From Heracleum sosnowskyi (lineage: Eukaryota > Streptophyta > Magnoliopsida > Apiales > Apiaceae), in NCBI GenBank assembly GCA_030848705.1, contig JAUIZM010000016.1, forward strand, positions 1,860,001 through 1,924,000: DNA of 64,000 nucleotides. Reading direction: 5' to 3'. Positions 54,129-64,000 of the stretch are shown one piece after another. Every line of letters begins with the position of its first letter. Position 1 is the stretch's first letter. Position numbers and translations under genes: made by a program. The notes beneath the pieces are model-generated. The model was not told the origin of the DNA. It was given only the letters and a program-made list of their open reading frames with translations, and ran no database searches.

Positions 54129-56180
54129 ATGTCTGAAGAAAATCAAACTGCTCCCAAGGCTGAACAGGTTAAGCCTAATTCTGTGAGTCGATATGAAACA
54201 ATCAGGGTTCCAATTCTCAGGCCAGTAGAGTATCCGATTTGGAAGGTTAAGATGACCATGTTTCTGGAGGCTACAGATCCAGAATACCTTGACAGAATCT
54301 ATGATGGTCCTCATATGCCAACTAAATTGTCCCCTGTTGTTGATGGACAAGAACAAAAGACTGTTCCAAAGGAAAAGAAAGATATGACTCCTGAGGACAT
54401 CTCATCAATTGCAAAAGATGCAAAGGTTAGACATCTTCTCCACAGTGCTTTAGATAATGTTATGTCTAACAGAGTAATTGGCTGCAAAACTGCCAAAGAG
54501 ATATGGGATGCTTTAGAAGTCAGATGCCAGGGAACAGGTGCTATCAAGAAGAACAGAAAGACAATACTCACACAGGAGTATGAGCACTTTGATTCAAGAA
54601 CTAATGAAACCTTGACTGAGACTTATGACAGATTTTGCAAACTATTGAATGATCTGTCTCTGGTTGACAAAGAATATGACCTTGAAGAGTCAAATCTCAA
54701 GTTTCTCTTATCCCTACCTGAAAGATGGGATTTGAAGGCAACAACAATCAGAGATAATTATGATCTTGCTGATACAGATCTTGATGAGATCTATGGATTG
54801 TTAAAGACTCATGAACTTGAGATAGAACAAAGAAACAGGAGATCCCGCAAGAAGACAAAATCTATTGCTCTCAAAGTTGAGGAGAAGCCCATTAAGAAGG
54901 AATCATCAAGGAAGAAAGCCAAGGGAAAGGCTTTAGTTATTAAATCTGAAAGTGAGTCATCAAACTCTGATGATGACTCAAACTCTGATGAAGCTTCTGA
55001 CTCTGATGATGATGAAGAACAGATGATGCAAATGGCTGCATTGATGGTGAAGACCTTCAAGAAGATGGGATTCAAGAACTTCAAGAAGGGAAAGAGATTC
55101 TCAAGGAAAGATTCAAACTCTGAAAGGAGAAGTTTCAGAAAGTCTGATGGAAGGGATACCAAGTCTGGAAAGAAGGACAAATCTGAGATCCAGTGCTACA
55201 AGTGCAAAGAGATGGGTCACTATGCTCCAGAGTGTAAGAAAGGAAGAACTGAGAAAGCACTCATCTCTAAAGGCAAAGACTGGGCAGATACTTCAGACTC
55301 TGATGATGGAGAAAATTATGCTCTTATGGCAACTGTCAGAGATGAGACTGAATCATCTGAAAATAAGGTACCCTTAACTACTTATGCTTATGATACCGAT
55401 AATATATCTGAATTAAGAGTATATCTGAAAAGCGTACATGTTAGCTATAGGGATCAGACTTTAGAGAATGAGAGAATTAAAGCTGAGAATCTTAGTCTTA
55501 AAGATAGAAACAAGTTTCTTGAAGGAGAACTTGAAAATATGAAGCAGATTCAAAAAGAAAGAGATGATGCTGTTTATGTAGAACAGGAATTGCTCAAAAG
55601 ATATAAGCAATTAGAATCTGATCTAGAAAAAGAAAGAAAAATAATCAAGACTTGGACAGATTCTGAAAGAGACACTCATCAAGTGTTTCAGACTGATTCT
55701 GTAGGTTTAGGTTATTGTGAAAATGATGAACTTAGGTTTAAAGGCAAGGTTAAGGTAAAACCACAACTTAAACCTGTGAAATTTGTTCCAGAAGCCAATA
55801 AGTTAAAATCTGTTGTAATAAGGGAAGCTGATATGGAATCAGATGAAGCCTGTGAAAAACAGGAAAATATTATAACAGAAAAACTTATGGAAAGAGAAGC
55901 TGTTAGAAAACCAGTAAAAACTTGTGAAAAACAGGTTAATGTTGGTTTGATGACAGGGAAACAGTTCAATCATAAGTTGAAAGAGGTAAAATCTGCCATG
56001 AAACCAAAAGGGTCCAAGAAGAATAGGAATGGAAAGATAGGCATAAATAAAAGAAATAATCATTTGCCTACTGGTGCTGCTCCAAGGAAAACATGTTATA
56101 ATTGTGGTAGTTCTAATCATCTTGCTAATTACTGCACAAAGAATAAAAAATCAATTCTTTATCTTCTACATCAGGAGTAA
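54129..56180 (+). CDS. Copia D gag (frameshift near its end)
   Basis: 683 codons from ATG, 49 bases after the primer site. The UBN2-type capsid region (PIWKVKMTMFLEATDPEYLD, EIWDALEVRCQGTGAIKKN, LTQEYEHFDSRTNETL) spans about residues 30-250. A Ser/Asp tract (NSDDDSNSDEASDSDDD) repeats the AACTCTGATGA word in its codons. Knuckles are CYKCKEMGHYAPEC (about 355) and CYNCGSSNHLANYC (about 656). A frameshift near the A-run at about 56150-56165 truncates it; the true tail, with a third knuckle CAHCGSTWHSIYTC (about 56218) and KQVWVLKTNT, continues in another frame to TAG 56450-56452. Confidence 0.9.
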   Translation: MSEENQTAPKAEQVKPNSVSRYETIRVPILRPVEYPIWKVKMTMFLEATDPEYLDRIYDGPHMPTKLSPVVDGQEQKTVPKEKKDMTPEDISSIAKDAKVRHLLHSALDNVMSNRVIGCKTAKEIWDALEVRCQGTGAIKKNRKTILTQEYEHFDSRTNETLTETYDRFCKLLNDLSLVDKEYDLEESNLKFLLSLPERWDLKATTIRDNYDLADTDLDEIYGLLKTHELEIEQRNRRSRKKTKSIALKVEEKPIKKESSRKKAKGKALVIKSESESSNSDDDSNSDEASDSDDDEEQMMQMAALMVKTFKKMGFKNFKKGKRFSRKDSNSERRSFRKSDGRDTKSGKKDKSEIQCYKCKEMGHYAPECKKGRTEKALISKGKDWADTSDSDDGENYALMATVRDETESSENKVPLTTYAYDTDNISELRVYLKSVHVSYRDQTLENERIKAENLSLKDRNKFLEGELENMKQIQKERDDAVYVEQELLKRYKQLESDLEKERKIIKTWTDSERDTHQVFQTDSVGLGYCENDELRFKGKVKVKPQLKPVKFVPEANKLKSVVIREADMESDEACEKQENIITEKLMEREAVRKPVKTCEKQVNVGLMTGKQFNHKLKEVKSAMKPKGSKKNRNGKIGINKRNNHLPTGAAPRKTCYNCGSSNHLANYCTKNKKSILYLLHQE

Positions 56181-56452
56181 AGAATGATTATGTTAGGGTT
56201 AGACCACAGACTTTATGCGCACACTGTGGGAGCACTTGGCATTCCATTTATACTTGCAAGAGTTATCATGCTATTTATCACAACTATTATGAGCTAAAAC
56301 CCAATCTGAAGTGGGTTAGAGCAAACTCTGCAAGTGTAAAGTCTGACAATGTTAGTTTAAACTCTGTTGATAGTAATTCCGCTGCAAAAACTAACACTGT
56401 TAAGAAAGACAAAGGATCCAAGCAAGTCTGGGTCCTTAAAACTAACACTTAG
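56181..56452 (+). pseudogene. Copia D gag tail in shifted frame
   Basis: Reads VRPQTLCAHCGSTWHSIYTC, then an Asn/Ser-rich linker with SLNSVDSNS, then KQVWVLKTNT and TAG. It matches the gag C-terminus of copia C (WVPKCSN, TAG). Confidence 0.8.
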
Positions 56453-56465
56453 TGTTGGTTTGTGA

Positions 56466-57596
56466 TTGCAGGGCATAAAAGAGAGCACACTTATCTTGGA
56501 CAGTGGATGCTCAGGACACATGACTGGAAATAAAGCTCTGCTATCAGACTTTGAGGAAAAGGCTGGCCCAAAAGTTTCCTATGGAGATGGCAACATAGGA
56601 CACACTCTGGGATATGGCAATATTAATCTTGGAAGTGTCATCATCACAAATGTAGCTCTAGTCTCAGGACTCAAGCATAATCTGTTATCTGTGAGTCAAA
56701 TCTGTGACAGAGGAAACCATGTAGATTTTCATAGTGAATACTGTGAAGTCATCAGTAAATCTACTGGAAAAGTTGTTCTAGTTGGACATAGGCGCAACAA
56801 CATTTATGAAGCAAGTTTGGTAACAAACTCTGATGGAAAAATAGTGTGTCTGACTGCAAGAATGTCAAATGAAGAGAGTTGGAATTGGCACAAGAAGCTC
56901 TCTCATCTCAATTTGAACAACATAAATGAGCTAATAAGAAAGGATCTTGTAAGGGGACTTCCAAAATTGATACTCAGTCTAGATGGCTTATGTGATTCTT
57001 GTCAAAAAGCCAAGCAAAGGAAGTCATCTTTCAAGAGCAAATCTGAATCTTCAGTAGTGGAACCTTATCATCTTCTACATGTTGATCTCTTTGGACCAGT
57101 GAATATAATGTCTATGGGCAGAAAGAAATATGCTCTAGTAATTGTTGATGAATATACTAGATATACATGGGTGTATTTCTTATCAAAGAAGGATGAAACT
57201 GCTCAAACTCTGATGGATCATGTAAATCTACTGGACAAAGGATCACATCACAAAGTCAAAATTATAAGGAGTGATAATGGAACTGAATTCAGAAACTCAA
57301 TCATGGAAGCTTTCTGCAAGGAAAGAGGAGTGAAACAAGAATTTTCTGCACCTGGAACTCCACAGCAAAATGGTGTAGTTGAAAGAAAGAACAGAACCTT
57401 AATTGAAGCAGCCAGAACTATGCTTGAAGAAGCAAGGTTACCAACTTATTTCTGGGCAGAAGCTGTTCAAACTGCTTGTTTTACTCAAAATGCAACACTG
57501 ATCAACAAGCATGGGAAAACACCATATGAGATGGTGAAAAATAAGAAGCCAAATTTGAAATATTTTCATATATTTGGATGCAAATGCTTTGTGTGA
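56466..57596 (+). CDS. Copia D protease and integrase (frameshift at end)
   Basis: Opens at a TTG codon through LQGIKES. Protease [14 protein letters not shown]; integrase zinc domain [14 protein letters not shown] ... CDSCQKAK; core [31 protein letters not shown] and [19 protein letters not shown]. The frame stops at TGA 57594-57596 in the motif FGCKCFV, where one base is missing; integrase and RT continue in the 57578 frame. Confidence 0.92.
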   Translation: MQGIKESTLILDSGCSGHMTGNKALLSDFEEKAGPKVSYGDGNIGHTLGYGNINLGSVIITNVALVSGLKHNLLSVSQICDRGNHVDFHSEYCEVISKSTGKVVLVGHRRNNIYEASLVTNSDGKIVCLTARMSNEESWNWHKKLSHLNLNNINELIRKDLVRGLPKLILSLDGLCDSCQKAKQRKSSFKSKSESSVVEPYHLLHVDLFGPVNIMSMGRKKYALVIVDEYTRYTWVYFLSKKDETAQTLMDHVNLLDKGSHHKVKIIRSDNGTEFRNSIMEAFCKERGVKQEFSAPGTPQQNGVVERKNRTLIEAARTMLEEARLPTYFWAEAVQTACFTQNATLINKHGKTPYEMVKNKKPNLKYFHIFGCKCFV

Positions 57597-59779
57597 AGAC
57601 TCATCCTGAACAGTTGACAAAGTTCGAGTTAAAAGCTGATGAAGGAATCTTTGTTGGCTACCCATTGTCAACAAAAGCATTCAGAGTTTACAATCTAAGA
57701 ACTAAGGTGATCATGGAATCCATACATGTGTCATTTGATGACAAGAAAATAATTGGACTTGAAGACAAGGATGGATATGATCAACTACGTTTTAAAAATG
57801 AAGATCTATTCTCTGATGATATAAACTCTGATGAAGCAGGTTTGACAAACTCTGACGAAGCATACTCTGAACCTCTACTGGTAAATACTGGAGAAACTGG
57901 AAATTCTCAAATTGAACAAAATAGAGAACCAGTTGAGGGGGAGCGTGAAGAAGCTCAACAAGACACAGCAAGTGAGTCAGTTGAGGAAACTGATTCAAAC
58001 TCTGACAGTTCAAACTCTGAGCCATCCAATTCAGGGGGAGCCTCAGATAATGCAGAAAGTCAACATATGAATCAGGAGAGCATGGATCAAGGGGGAGGAT
58101 CCAATAATGATGCAAGAAACCACTTACCAACAGCAAGAAAGTGGACACAGGCACACACACCTGATCTCATAATTGGAGATCCTGATGCTAGTGTGAGAAC
58201 TAGAAGTGCAACAAATAATGAGTGTTTGTATCATGCCTTCTTGTCTCAAACAGAACCAAAGAAAGTGGAAGAAGCTCTTCAAGATGCTAATTGGATTACA
58301 GCAATGCAAGAAGAGTTAAATGAATTTGAAAGAAATGAAGTTTGGACACTTGTACCTAGACCAAAGAATAGATCAATTGTAGGTACAAAGTGGGTTTTCA
58401 GAAACAAGACTGACAGTGATGGTGTGATTACAAGAAACAAGGCTAGACTTGTGGCTAAAGGTTATTCACAACAGGAAGGAATTGACTATGATGAAACCTT
58501 TGCTCCAGTTGCAAGATTGGAGGCCATAAGGATTTTTCTGGCCTATGCTGCACACAAGAAGTTTAAAGTATTTCAGATGGATGTAAAAAGTGCTTTTCTC
58601 AATGGGAAGCTTGAAGAAGAAGTGTTTGTAGAGCAACCACCAGGATTTGTAGATCCCAAGCATCCAGATTATGTCTACAGGCTTGACAAGGCATTATATG
58701 GACTAAAGCAAGCACCAAGAGCATGGTATGAAACTCTTGCTCAATTTCTTTTAGAAAGTGGGTTCACAAGAGGTACAATTGATAAAACTTTGTTTTATTT
58801 CAATTCAGGTGATGATTTGCTTTTAGTTCAAATTTATGTAGATGATATTATTTTTGGATCTACTAATGACAAACTTTGTAAGAAGTTTGCAAAGCTTATG
58901 CAGTCCAGGTACCAAATGAGCATGATGGGAGAGCTTAGTTATTTTCTAGGCTTACAGGTCAAGCAAACAGATGATGGTATTTTTATCAATCAAGCAAAAT
59001 ATACCAGAAATCTTCTCAAGAAATTTGGTATGCTTGATAGCTCATATGCTACAACTCCCATGGCTACAGCAACAAAGCTAGACAAAGACACAGGAGCCTC
59101 AGTAGATATGACAAACTACAGAGGAATGATAGGGTCTTTACTGTATCTTACTGCAAGTAGACCTGATATCATGTATGCAACATGTCTTTGTGCAAGATTT
59201 CAAGCAGATCCCAGGGAGCCTCATCTCACAGCTGTAAAGAGGATCTTCAAATATCTCAAAGGAACCATAACCTTGGGTTTGTGGTATCCTAGAGAATCAG
59301 AGTTTAAGTTAATTGGTTACTCTGATGCAGATTTTGCAGGCTGTAAGATAGACAGAAAAAGTACAAGTGAAAGCTGTCAATTTTTAGGTGACAGATTAGT
59401 TTCTTGGTACAGCAAGAAACAGAAGTCGATTTCCACATCCACAGCTGAAGCAGAGTATATAGTAGCTGGTAGCTGTTGTGCACAGATTTTATGGATGAAG
59501 AATCAATTGCTGGATTATGGGTTAAGGTACTCTAAAATACCTATTTTCTGTGATAACCAAAGTGCTATTGCTATGACAGGAAATCCAGTACAGCACTCCA
59601 TGACCAAGCACATCAGCATAAGGTATCATTTTATCAGAGAACATGTGGAAGAAGGGAACATTGAGCTTCATTTTGTGTCTACAGACCAACAACTTGCAGA
59701 TATCTTCACCAAACCTTTGAGTGAAGCTACTTTTACAAGATTGGTAAATGAACTTAGGATGATCTCTGGTTCTGATTAG
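57597..59779 (+). CDS. Copia D integrase C-terminus, reverse transcriptase and RNase H
   Basis: Protein-like sequence begins [19 protein letters not shown] just after the frameshift (the open frame starts at 57578). A Ser/Asn/Glu-rich linker includes NSDEA and [57 protein letters not shown] and YVDDIIFGS (about 58837). RNase [38 protein letters not shown] and [12 protein letters not shown], ending [12 protein letters not shown]. Unlike copia C, the Gln codon after SCCA is intact. Open to the natural stop TAG. Confidence 0.94.
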
Positions 59780-61570
59780 AGATACGGGTTAGACTCAAAA
59801 TCTATACATGTTTGATTTTTAATGCTCATGATTCCTTGCATGTATTAACTGTTACGAGTACCAGTGTCATAAACTCTGTCGGTTAAACTCTGATGCTAAA
59901 CTCTGTTAGTCATAAAATGTTGGTCATACTCTGATTGTTACAGTTTAATACTATACTCTGATTGTAATTTTGTCTGAAACATATGGACCAATGAAGAAAT
60001 TTGTATGAAGCATAATTCTCAGTAAGTAATTGTGAATCCTTAAGAGTTGTATAAATTCTGATCTCAAATATGTGCAGTAAGCTAACACAGCATGATACTG
60101 TCTCTGTATTTATACCATCTCTTAGTTTATTGATCCTATACACTGAGTCTGTATTAGCTGTTTGCATTTTCTCTCATAAATTAATTGTATTAACTGATGA
60201 AAAGTCTAAACTCTGATTATTAATTGCAAATAATTCACCCTCAAATCAAAAGATGCCAAAAAGAGCACAAATTCCTTTGAGATCATGTTGTGCCTAGGAA
60301 GATCCAGGAACTTATTGTATGAAATAAGGGCTAAAATCTTTGATTTTTGGTGACTAGTGCCAACCACTGATTACTGGAAAAATAAAAAAAATAAAAAATA
60401 AATAAATAAATAAAAAATATACATATATAAAGGGGGTGAAAAATAAAAGACATATCCAAATGAAAGGATATCAGTAATACAGAGTTTAGATATAAAAATC
60501 AGATTCTATGTTATACATGAGAGTTTAGGCAACCAGTTTTTACTAATTTAGTTTGTGGATTTTATGCACTTTGAGATGATCTAAATATTGATTTCGGTAA
60601 ACTCTGCTATTGCACACACATATTTTCACACCTGTACAGTTTGAGAAAAGAGTTTATTGACAAAGAAGGACAAATGGTAAACACTGATGTATTGTGTGAC
60701 ATATGCCGAGGTAACCTTGTTTTAATCTCTGATGGTTAAAATAATTTCTTTGTTTCAGACATTTTATAATTTTGAGATTAGATATTTGTTTTTCGAAAAA
60801 GTATGATTGGTAACGGATCTATTTTGCATTAAACAGAGAAAAGAAAGAGTGTGTTTGATAAGTCCTGATGGTGATTAGTAGCGCTGATGAGTATGTTAGT
60901 TTACTGTTTAAAGTGATATCATTTCTTTCACTTTACAATTACTATGAGATACTGATGACTGTAGTTCTGATAATTCATTTATGTTTATACATTCATCATA
61001 ACATTAATACTGATATGTAAAGCAAAACAATGGATCTTTTTCATTAATTGATTCAAACTTTATTTACATTCAGACAATTTCATACTCATGTCTAGCTAAT
61101 CTTTCTGGTGAACACTAATCACTATGGTTACAAAAGAGATGACCTATTTAACCAGGATAAATACTAAATGCTACATCAGAAGCAGAAGATCTAGAGCCAG
61201 AAGCTATTGTGTTCTATTACTTCTGATGATAGCTACTTGTTCGGTTATCTGGTCATTATACCATCTGGGATTTCCAAGGCTTGACAACCCCCTGATGTTG
61301 AATCATCATCATCATCCTCTCGAATTCTCTTTCTGGTTTGCAGCTTGCAGGATTCCAAGAAGAATTTCTCCTTCGAAACCGTCGAGTAGCTCTGATGAAA
61401 GAGCATCATACAAATCTCCACAGCTTGATCATCTGCAAGGATGGGCACATCATATGGACCAGGACGAATGATGTACACATAAGGATTGGAGATAGGTCCT
61501 TCAGCTATTTCATCATCAGCAATGAGACCTTCATCATTCAGAAATGACAAAACAAGAAACTCATCAATAA
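59780..61570 (+). other. Copia D spacer between pol and third ORF
   Basis: About 1.8 kb. At 59871-59955 and around 60209 and 60599 there are many (T)AAACTCTG(A) words. A short (AAATA)n-like run lies at 60380-60420. No sense gene is supported; an antisense frame begins inside the following ORF (see 61245-61658). Confidence 0.65.
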
Positions 61571-61658
61571 ACAACCACAGCTTTCGTTTCGTCTGGGTTA
61601 GAGTTCGTTCCAAACAACTATACCGCACCACTAAACATTGCAAACGCACCAGAAGCAT
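61245..61658 (-). CDS. Candidate antisense ORF in copia D (137 codons, hypothetical)
   Basis: A minus-strand ATG frame overlapping the start of the third ORF. The product has FLVLSFLNDEGLIADDEIAE, PYVYIIRPGPYDVPILADD, a basic QTRKRIRE followed by DDDDDS, and no membrane span. Its composition looks more protein-like than the sense frames opposite it. Antisense ORFs downstream of pol have been described in some plant LTR-retrotransposon lineages; whether this belongs to one is inference. I do not see the same ORF in B or C. It could be a chance frame. Confidence 0.4.
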   Translation of the reverse strand: MLLVRLQCLVVRYSCLERTLTQTKRKLWLFIDEFLVLSFLNDEGLIADDEIAEGPISNPYVYIIRPGPYDVPILADDQAVEICMMLFHQSYSTVSKEKFFLESCKLQTRKRIREDDDDDSTSGGCQALEIPDGIMTR

Positions 61659-64000
61659 TTCATATGATTCAAAAGTTTCTTGCTCAGTCAGCGATTGGGC
61701 GTGCTTTAGTTGAACCAGCCAAACTTTCTGGTTTACAAATCAAGGCGTTCTGGGAGTCAGGGGTTTATGATGATGGTGGTGAAACTGGGAACCCATCCAT
61801 AATCTTTGAGTTTGAAGAAACAGAGTATGTTATTACTGCTGGTACTGTTCGAGTTGCAATGGGGTTTCCTGAGTATCCTTCTTATACCATTGGAATGGGT
61901 GACTCTGATTTGCTAAGGATGATGAGAGAGATTGGGTATTCTGGTCCCTTGAATAAAATTGGACAACTGAAGCGACCGTTCTTAAGGAAGGAGTGGAGCT
62001 TCTTCTTTGATTGCATCACGAGAACGTTCGGGAAGAAATGCACAAACTGGGATGCTATTCCCACGGACAGTCTGCAAATCGGGTATTCTCTTTTATTCGA
62101 TAATCATTTTGATTTTGCACGACTTGTCTTGAATAATTTAGGAGAGAAAATGACAGAGAATAGAGGAGTAGTATACTTTTCTAGATTTTGTCAGACTTTA
62201 TTCTCTTACTGTGTTGAAGGGGTAGATGTTGTTAATGAAGATGTTTCTTGTTTTAAATTACACAAGAGAGTATTTTCTGATCTCATTAACAAAGATGTTA
62301 AGAAAGGAATTGTTGGAGACCTTTTGTTACCTGCTTCTGTGCAACAGTTTGTGGATGCTCAAGTACATCCACAAACACAAGCTGAATCTCAACCAGAATC
62401 TTTAAACACAGAGTTACCTCCATCAACTTCTGTTAAACCTGTAAGGGGAGGTAGGACCAAACATATTGGTACTAAACCTGCGAGGATACCATCTACTGAA
62501 GCTGGGGTATCAAGACCTGAAGAGATGCCTCAGAAGACAAGGCTAAAGAAAAGAAGAGCCAATAGGGCAAAGTCTGTTGTTGAAGCCTCAGAGACTGAAA
62601 CTGATGAAGAAACTCTTCATCAGAGAAAAAGAAGACTAGTGGCTGCACATCTTTTTGGTGCTATAAATGTCAATATGGACAGAGTTTCTGAGGAAACTGA
62701 AGCTCCTGCATCAGAGAATGAGGAGATTGTGACTGAAACTGTTCCTCAAGATACTCCTGCAATTGTTGTTGAGGAGGAAATTCTAAATGCTAATGAGGAC
62801 AGAGTGTTTGTAAACACTGAAGCTCCTGAAGTGTTTGTTCAGGAGGATGCTGCAAATACTGAAGCTGTCAATCTAGACAGGATAAATACTGATGCTAATC
62901 TGATGGATTTGGATTTAGAAGCTCCTACATCAATGACTAATGATGTAGTTGAGGAAGCTGCTACTCATTTTGATAGCAGAGTTTTTGATTTTGAAGCACA
63001 CACCTCTATACATTCTGCTCACTATACAGAGGGTGTGGCAGCTGATCAAGTAACTGATCAGATAGAAGAATCTCTGGCCACTCACACTGAAATTATTTCT
63101 TGTGATCTTGACAAAGGTGAGGAGGTTAATCAGATGATAAAAGTCACAGAGCCAATTCTTGATGAAGCTGTGATGGAAAAGGAACAAGAGGCTGCTGATG
63201 AGCTAAACTCTGAGAATGTTATTCTTGAAGCTTTGCAACAATTTGTTGTTGAGATTGTTCAAAGGGAAGCAGAGGTTTTTGCTCAGGTTAACTCTGATAT
63301 TCCTGAAGCTGTAGTAGAGGAGAAAATTGATGAAGCTGCACAGTTTACTGCTGACAATATTCTTACTGAAAATGCAGCAGACAATACTGAAGATGCTGGA
63401 AATGATGCTGAGGGTTCTCATTCACACCCTAGTATTCAAGTTTCATTGGCTGATGATGTCAATAGTGATGAAGCAAGGGAAGTCAATAGACAGACAAATG
63501 AGCATTTTCAGAATATGTACTACAACAAATGGGCTGATGCAGATTGTGTATTCCCAGCACAAAGGGCTGCAGATTTTCTATCTGATTCTGTCAAGAAGAT
63601 CTCCAATACTGATGTACTTACAAGCTTACAGGCAACTGTTGTTCAAGTCAAATCTCTTAATAATAGATTTGATGAGAATCAACAAATGCTTACAAATCTA
63701 AGGAATGAAGCCAGTATGAAGGATCTTACTTTCAAGTCTGACAGAACTTATTATTATACTATGCTCAAGCAGCAAGCCAAGGATTCTGAGGAAATTAAGA
63801 AGAGGCTTGTAAAAGTTGAGGAGAATCAGGCTGAAATGTCTACTCAATTGAATTCTATTTCTAATGCTCTAGAATTGCTGACATCAGTATTACTTTCTGA
63901 TGATGTCAAAAAGGGGGAGAGTGTACCTAAAGACAAATGCAAAGACACTCAAGCTCTGAGACGGAAGAAAAATCTTGAAGCTGGAATCTACAAGAAACAG
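61571..64000 (+). CDS. Copia D third ORF, 810 codons open to window end
   Basis: A single frame without stop from 61571 (after TAA at 61568-61570) to 64000. The first ATG is at 61664, but homology to B's third ORF already begins upstream (EFVPNNYTAPLN versus ELVLNNYVGYFD), so the start is uncertain and its ATG may be lost. The globular N-terminus (to about residue 250) contains RKEWSFFFDCITRTFGKKCT, shared with B. A lysine/arginine patch (RLKKRRANRAK) and a long acidic linker rich in NTEAPE/VEEE follow, then a coiled-coil-like part (about 63590-63890) and LLSDDVKKGES, shared with C. Hydrophilic throughout; no signal peptide or membrane segment. Function unknown. Confidence 0.85.

Larger units (their letters stand above)
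53520..64000 (+). mobile_element. Copia D (SIRE/Maximus-like), 3' end outside window
   Basis: 5' LTR, primer site, gag, pol, a spacer of about 1.8 kb and a third ORF still open at the window end. Two frameshifts are seen (about 56160 in gag, about 57593 in pol). Its family word is AAACTCTGA, with CAGAGTTTA in the LTR. No element is nested in the visible part. Confidence 0.92.

Noticed and set aside
61124..61471. 115-codon plus-strand frame with a hydrophobic segment in copia D
   Set aside because: Overlaps the better antisense frame, has histidine-run and low-complexity composition, and no counterpart in B or C.

Overview
This is a gene-poor stretch of a flowering-plant (probably eudicot) nuclear genome made almost entirely of transposable elements nested in one another. 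The evidence is plant-type Ty1/copia and L1 retrotransposons, a CACTA transposon carrying intron-containing pieces of plant genes, AT-rich spacers, and no free-standing intact host gene. All calls come from reading motifs, repeat ends and target-site duplications (TSDs) by eye; no database search was run.

Layout. (1) 1-1654: 5' end of a minus-strand copia element (E), inserted in the 5' LTR of element A. (2) 1655-39471: a Russian-doll cluster. Copia A (plus strand, decayed) is the host; copia B (plus strand, 8850-38571) sits in A's 3' LTR; copia C (minus strand, 15425-27003, complete, TSD ACAAG) sits in B's RNase H codons; a 5.0 kb CACTA element (32648-37660, TSD CTG) sits in B's 3' LTR. LTR-LTR divergence counted by eye (A about 3.4 %, B about 1.1 %, C 1 difference in 601 bp) agrees with the nesting order. 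(3) 39472-41514: remnant of a Ty3/gypsy LTR and AT-rich sequence. (4) 41515-43171: a solo LTR with TSD AAAAG. (5) 43235-49754: a nearly complete minus-strand L1-type LINE with a 15-bp TSD, interrupted by a 708-bp hAT-type MITE with an 8-bp TSD. (6) 49772-53519: AT-rich DNA with tandem duplications. (7) 53520-64000: copia D (plus strand), with 5' LTR, gag, pol and a long third ORF running off the window.

B, C and D are SIRE/Maximus-like: LTR, tRNA-Met-type primer site, gag with zinc knuckles, protease-integrase-RT-RNase H, then a long extra ORF downstream of pol. They share the order and the pol motifs but differ in the short words sprinkled through their LTRs and spacers.

The most unusual observations are: (a) each copia family carries its own 8-10 bp word, repeated many times in LTRs, spacers and even low-complexity coding linkers, and in both C and D the LTR copies are inverted relative to the internal copies; (b) the CACTA element has captured fragments of three unrelated host genes (enolase, Tudor-SN, a DCAF8-like WD40 protein); (c) the youngest copia (C) is broken only by TAG codons; (d) D carries an 810-codon third ORF plus an antisense ORF over its beginning.
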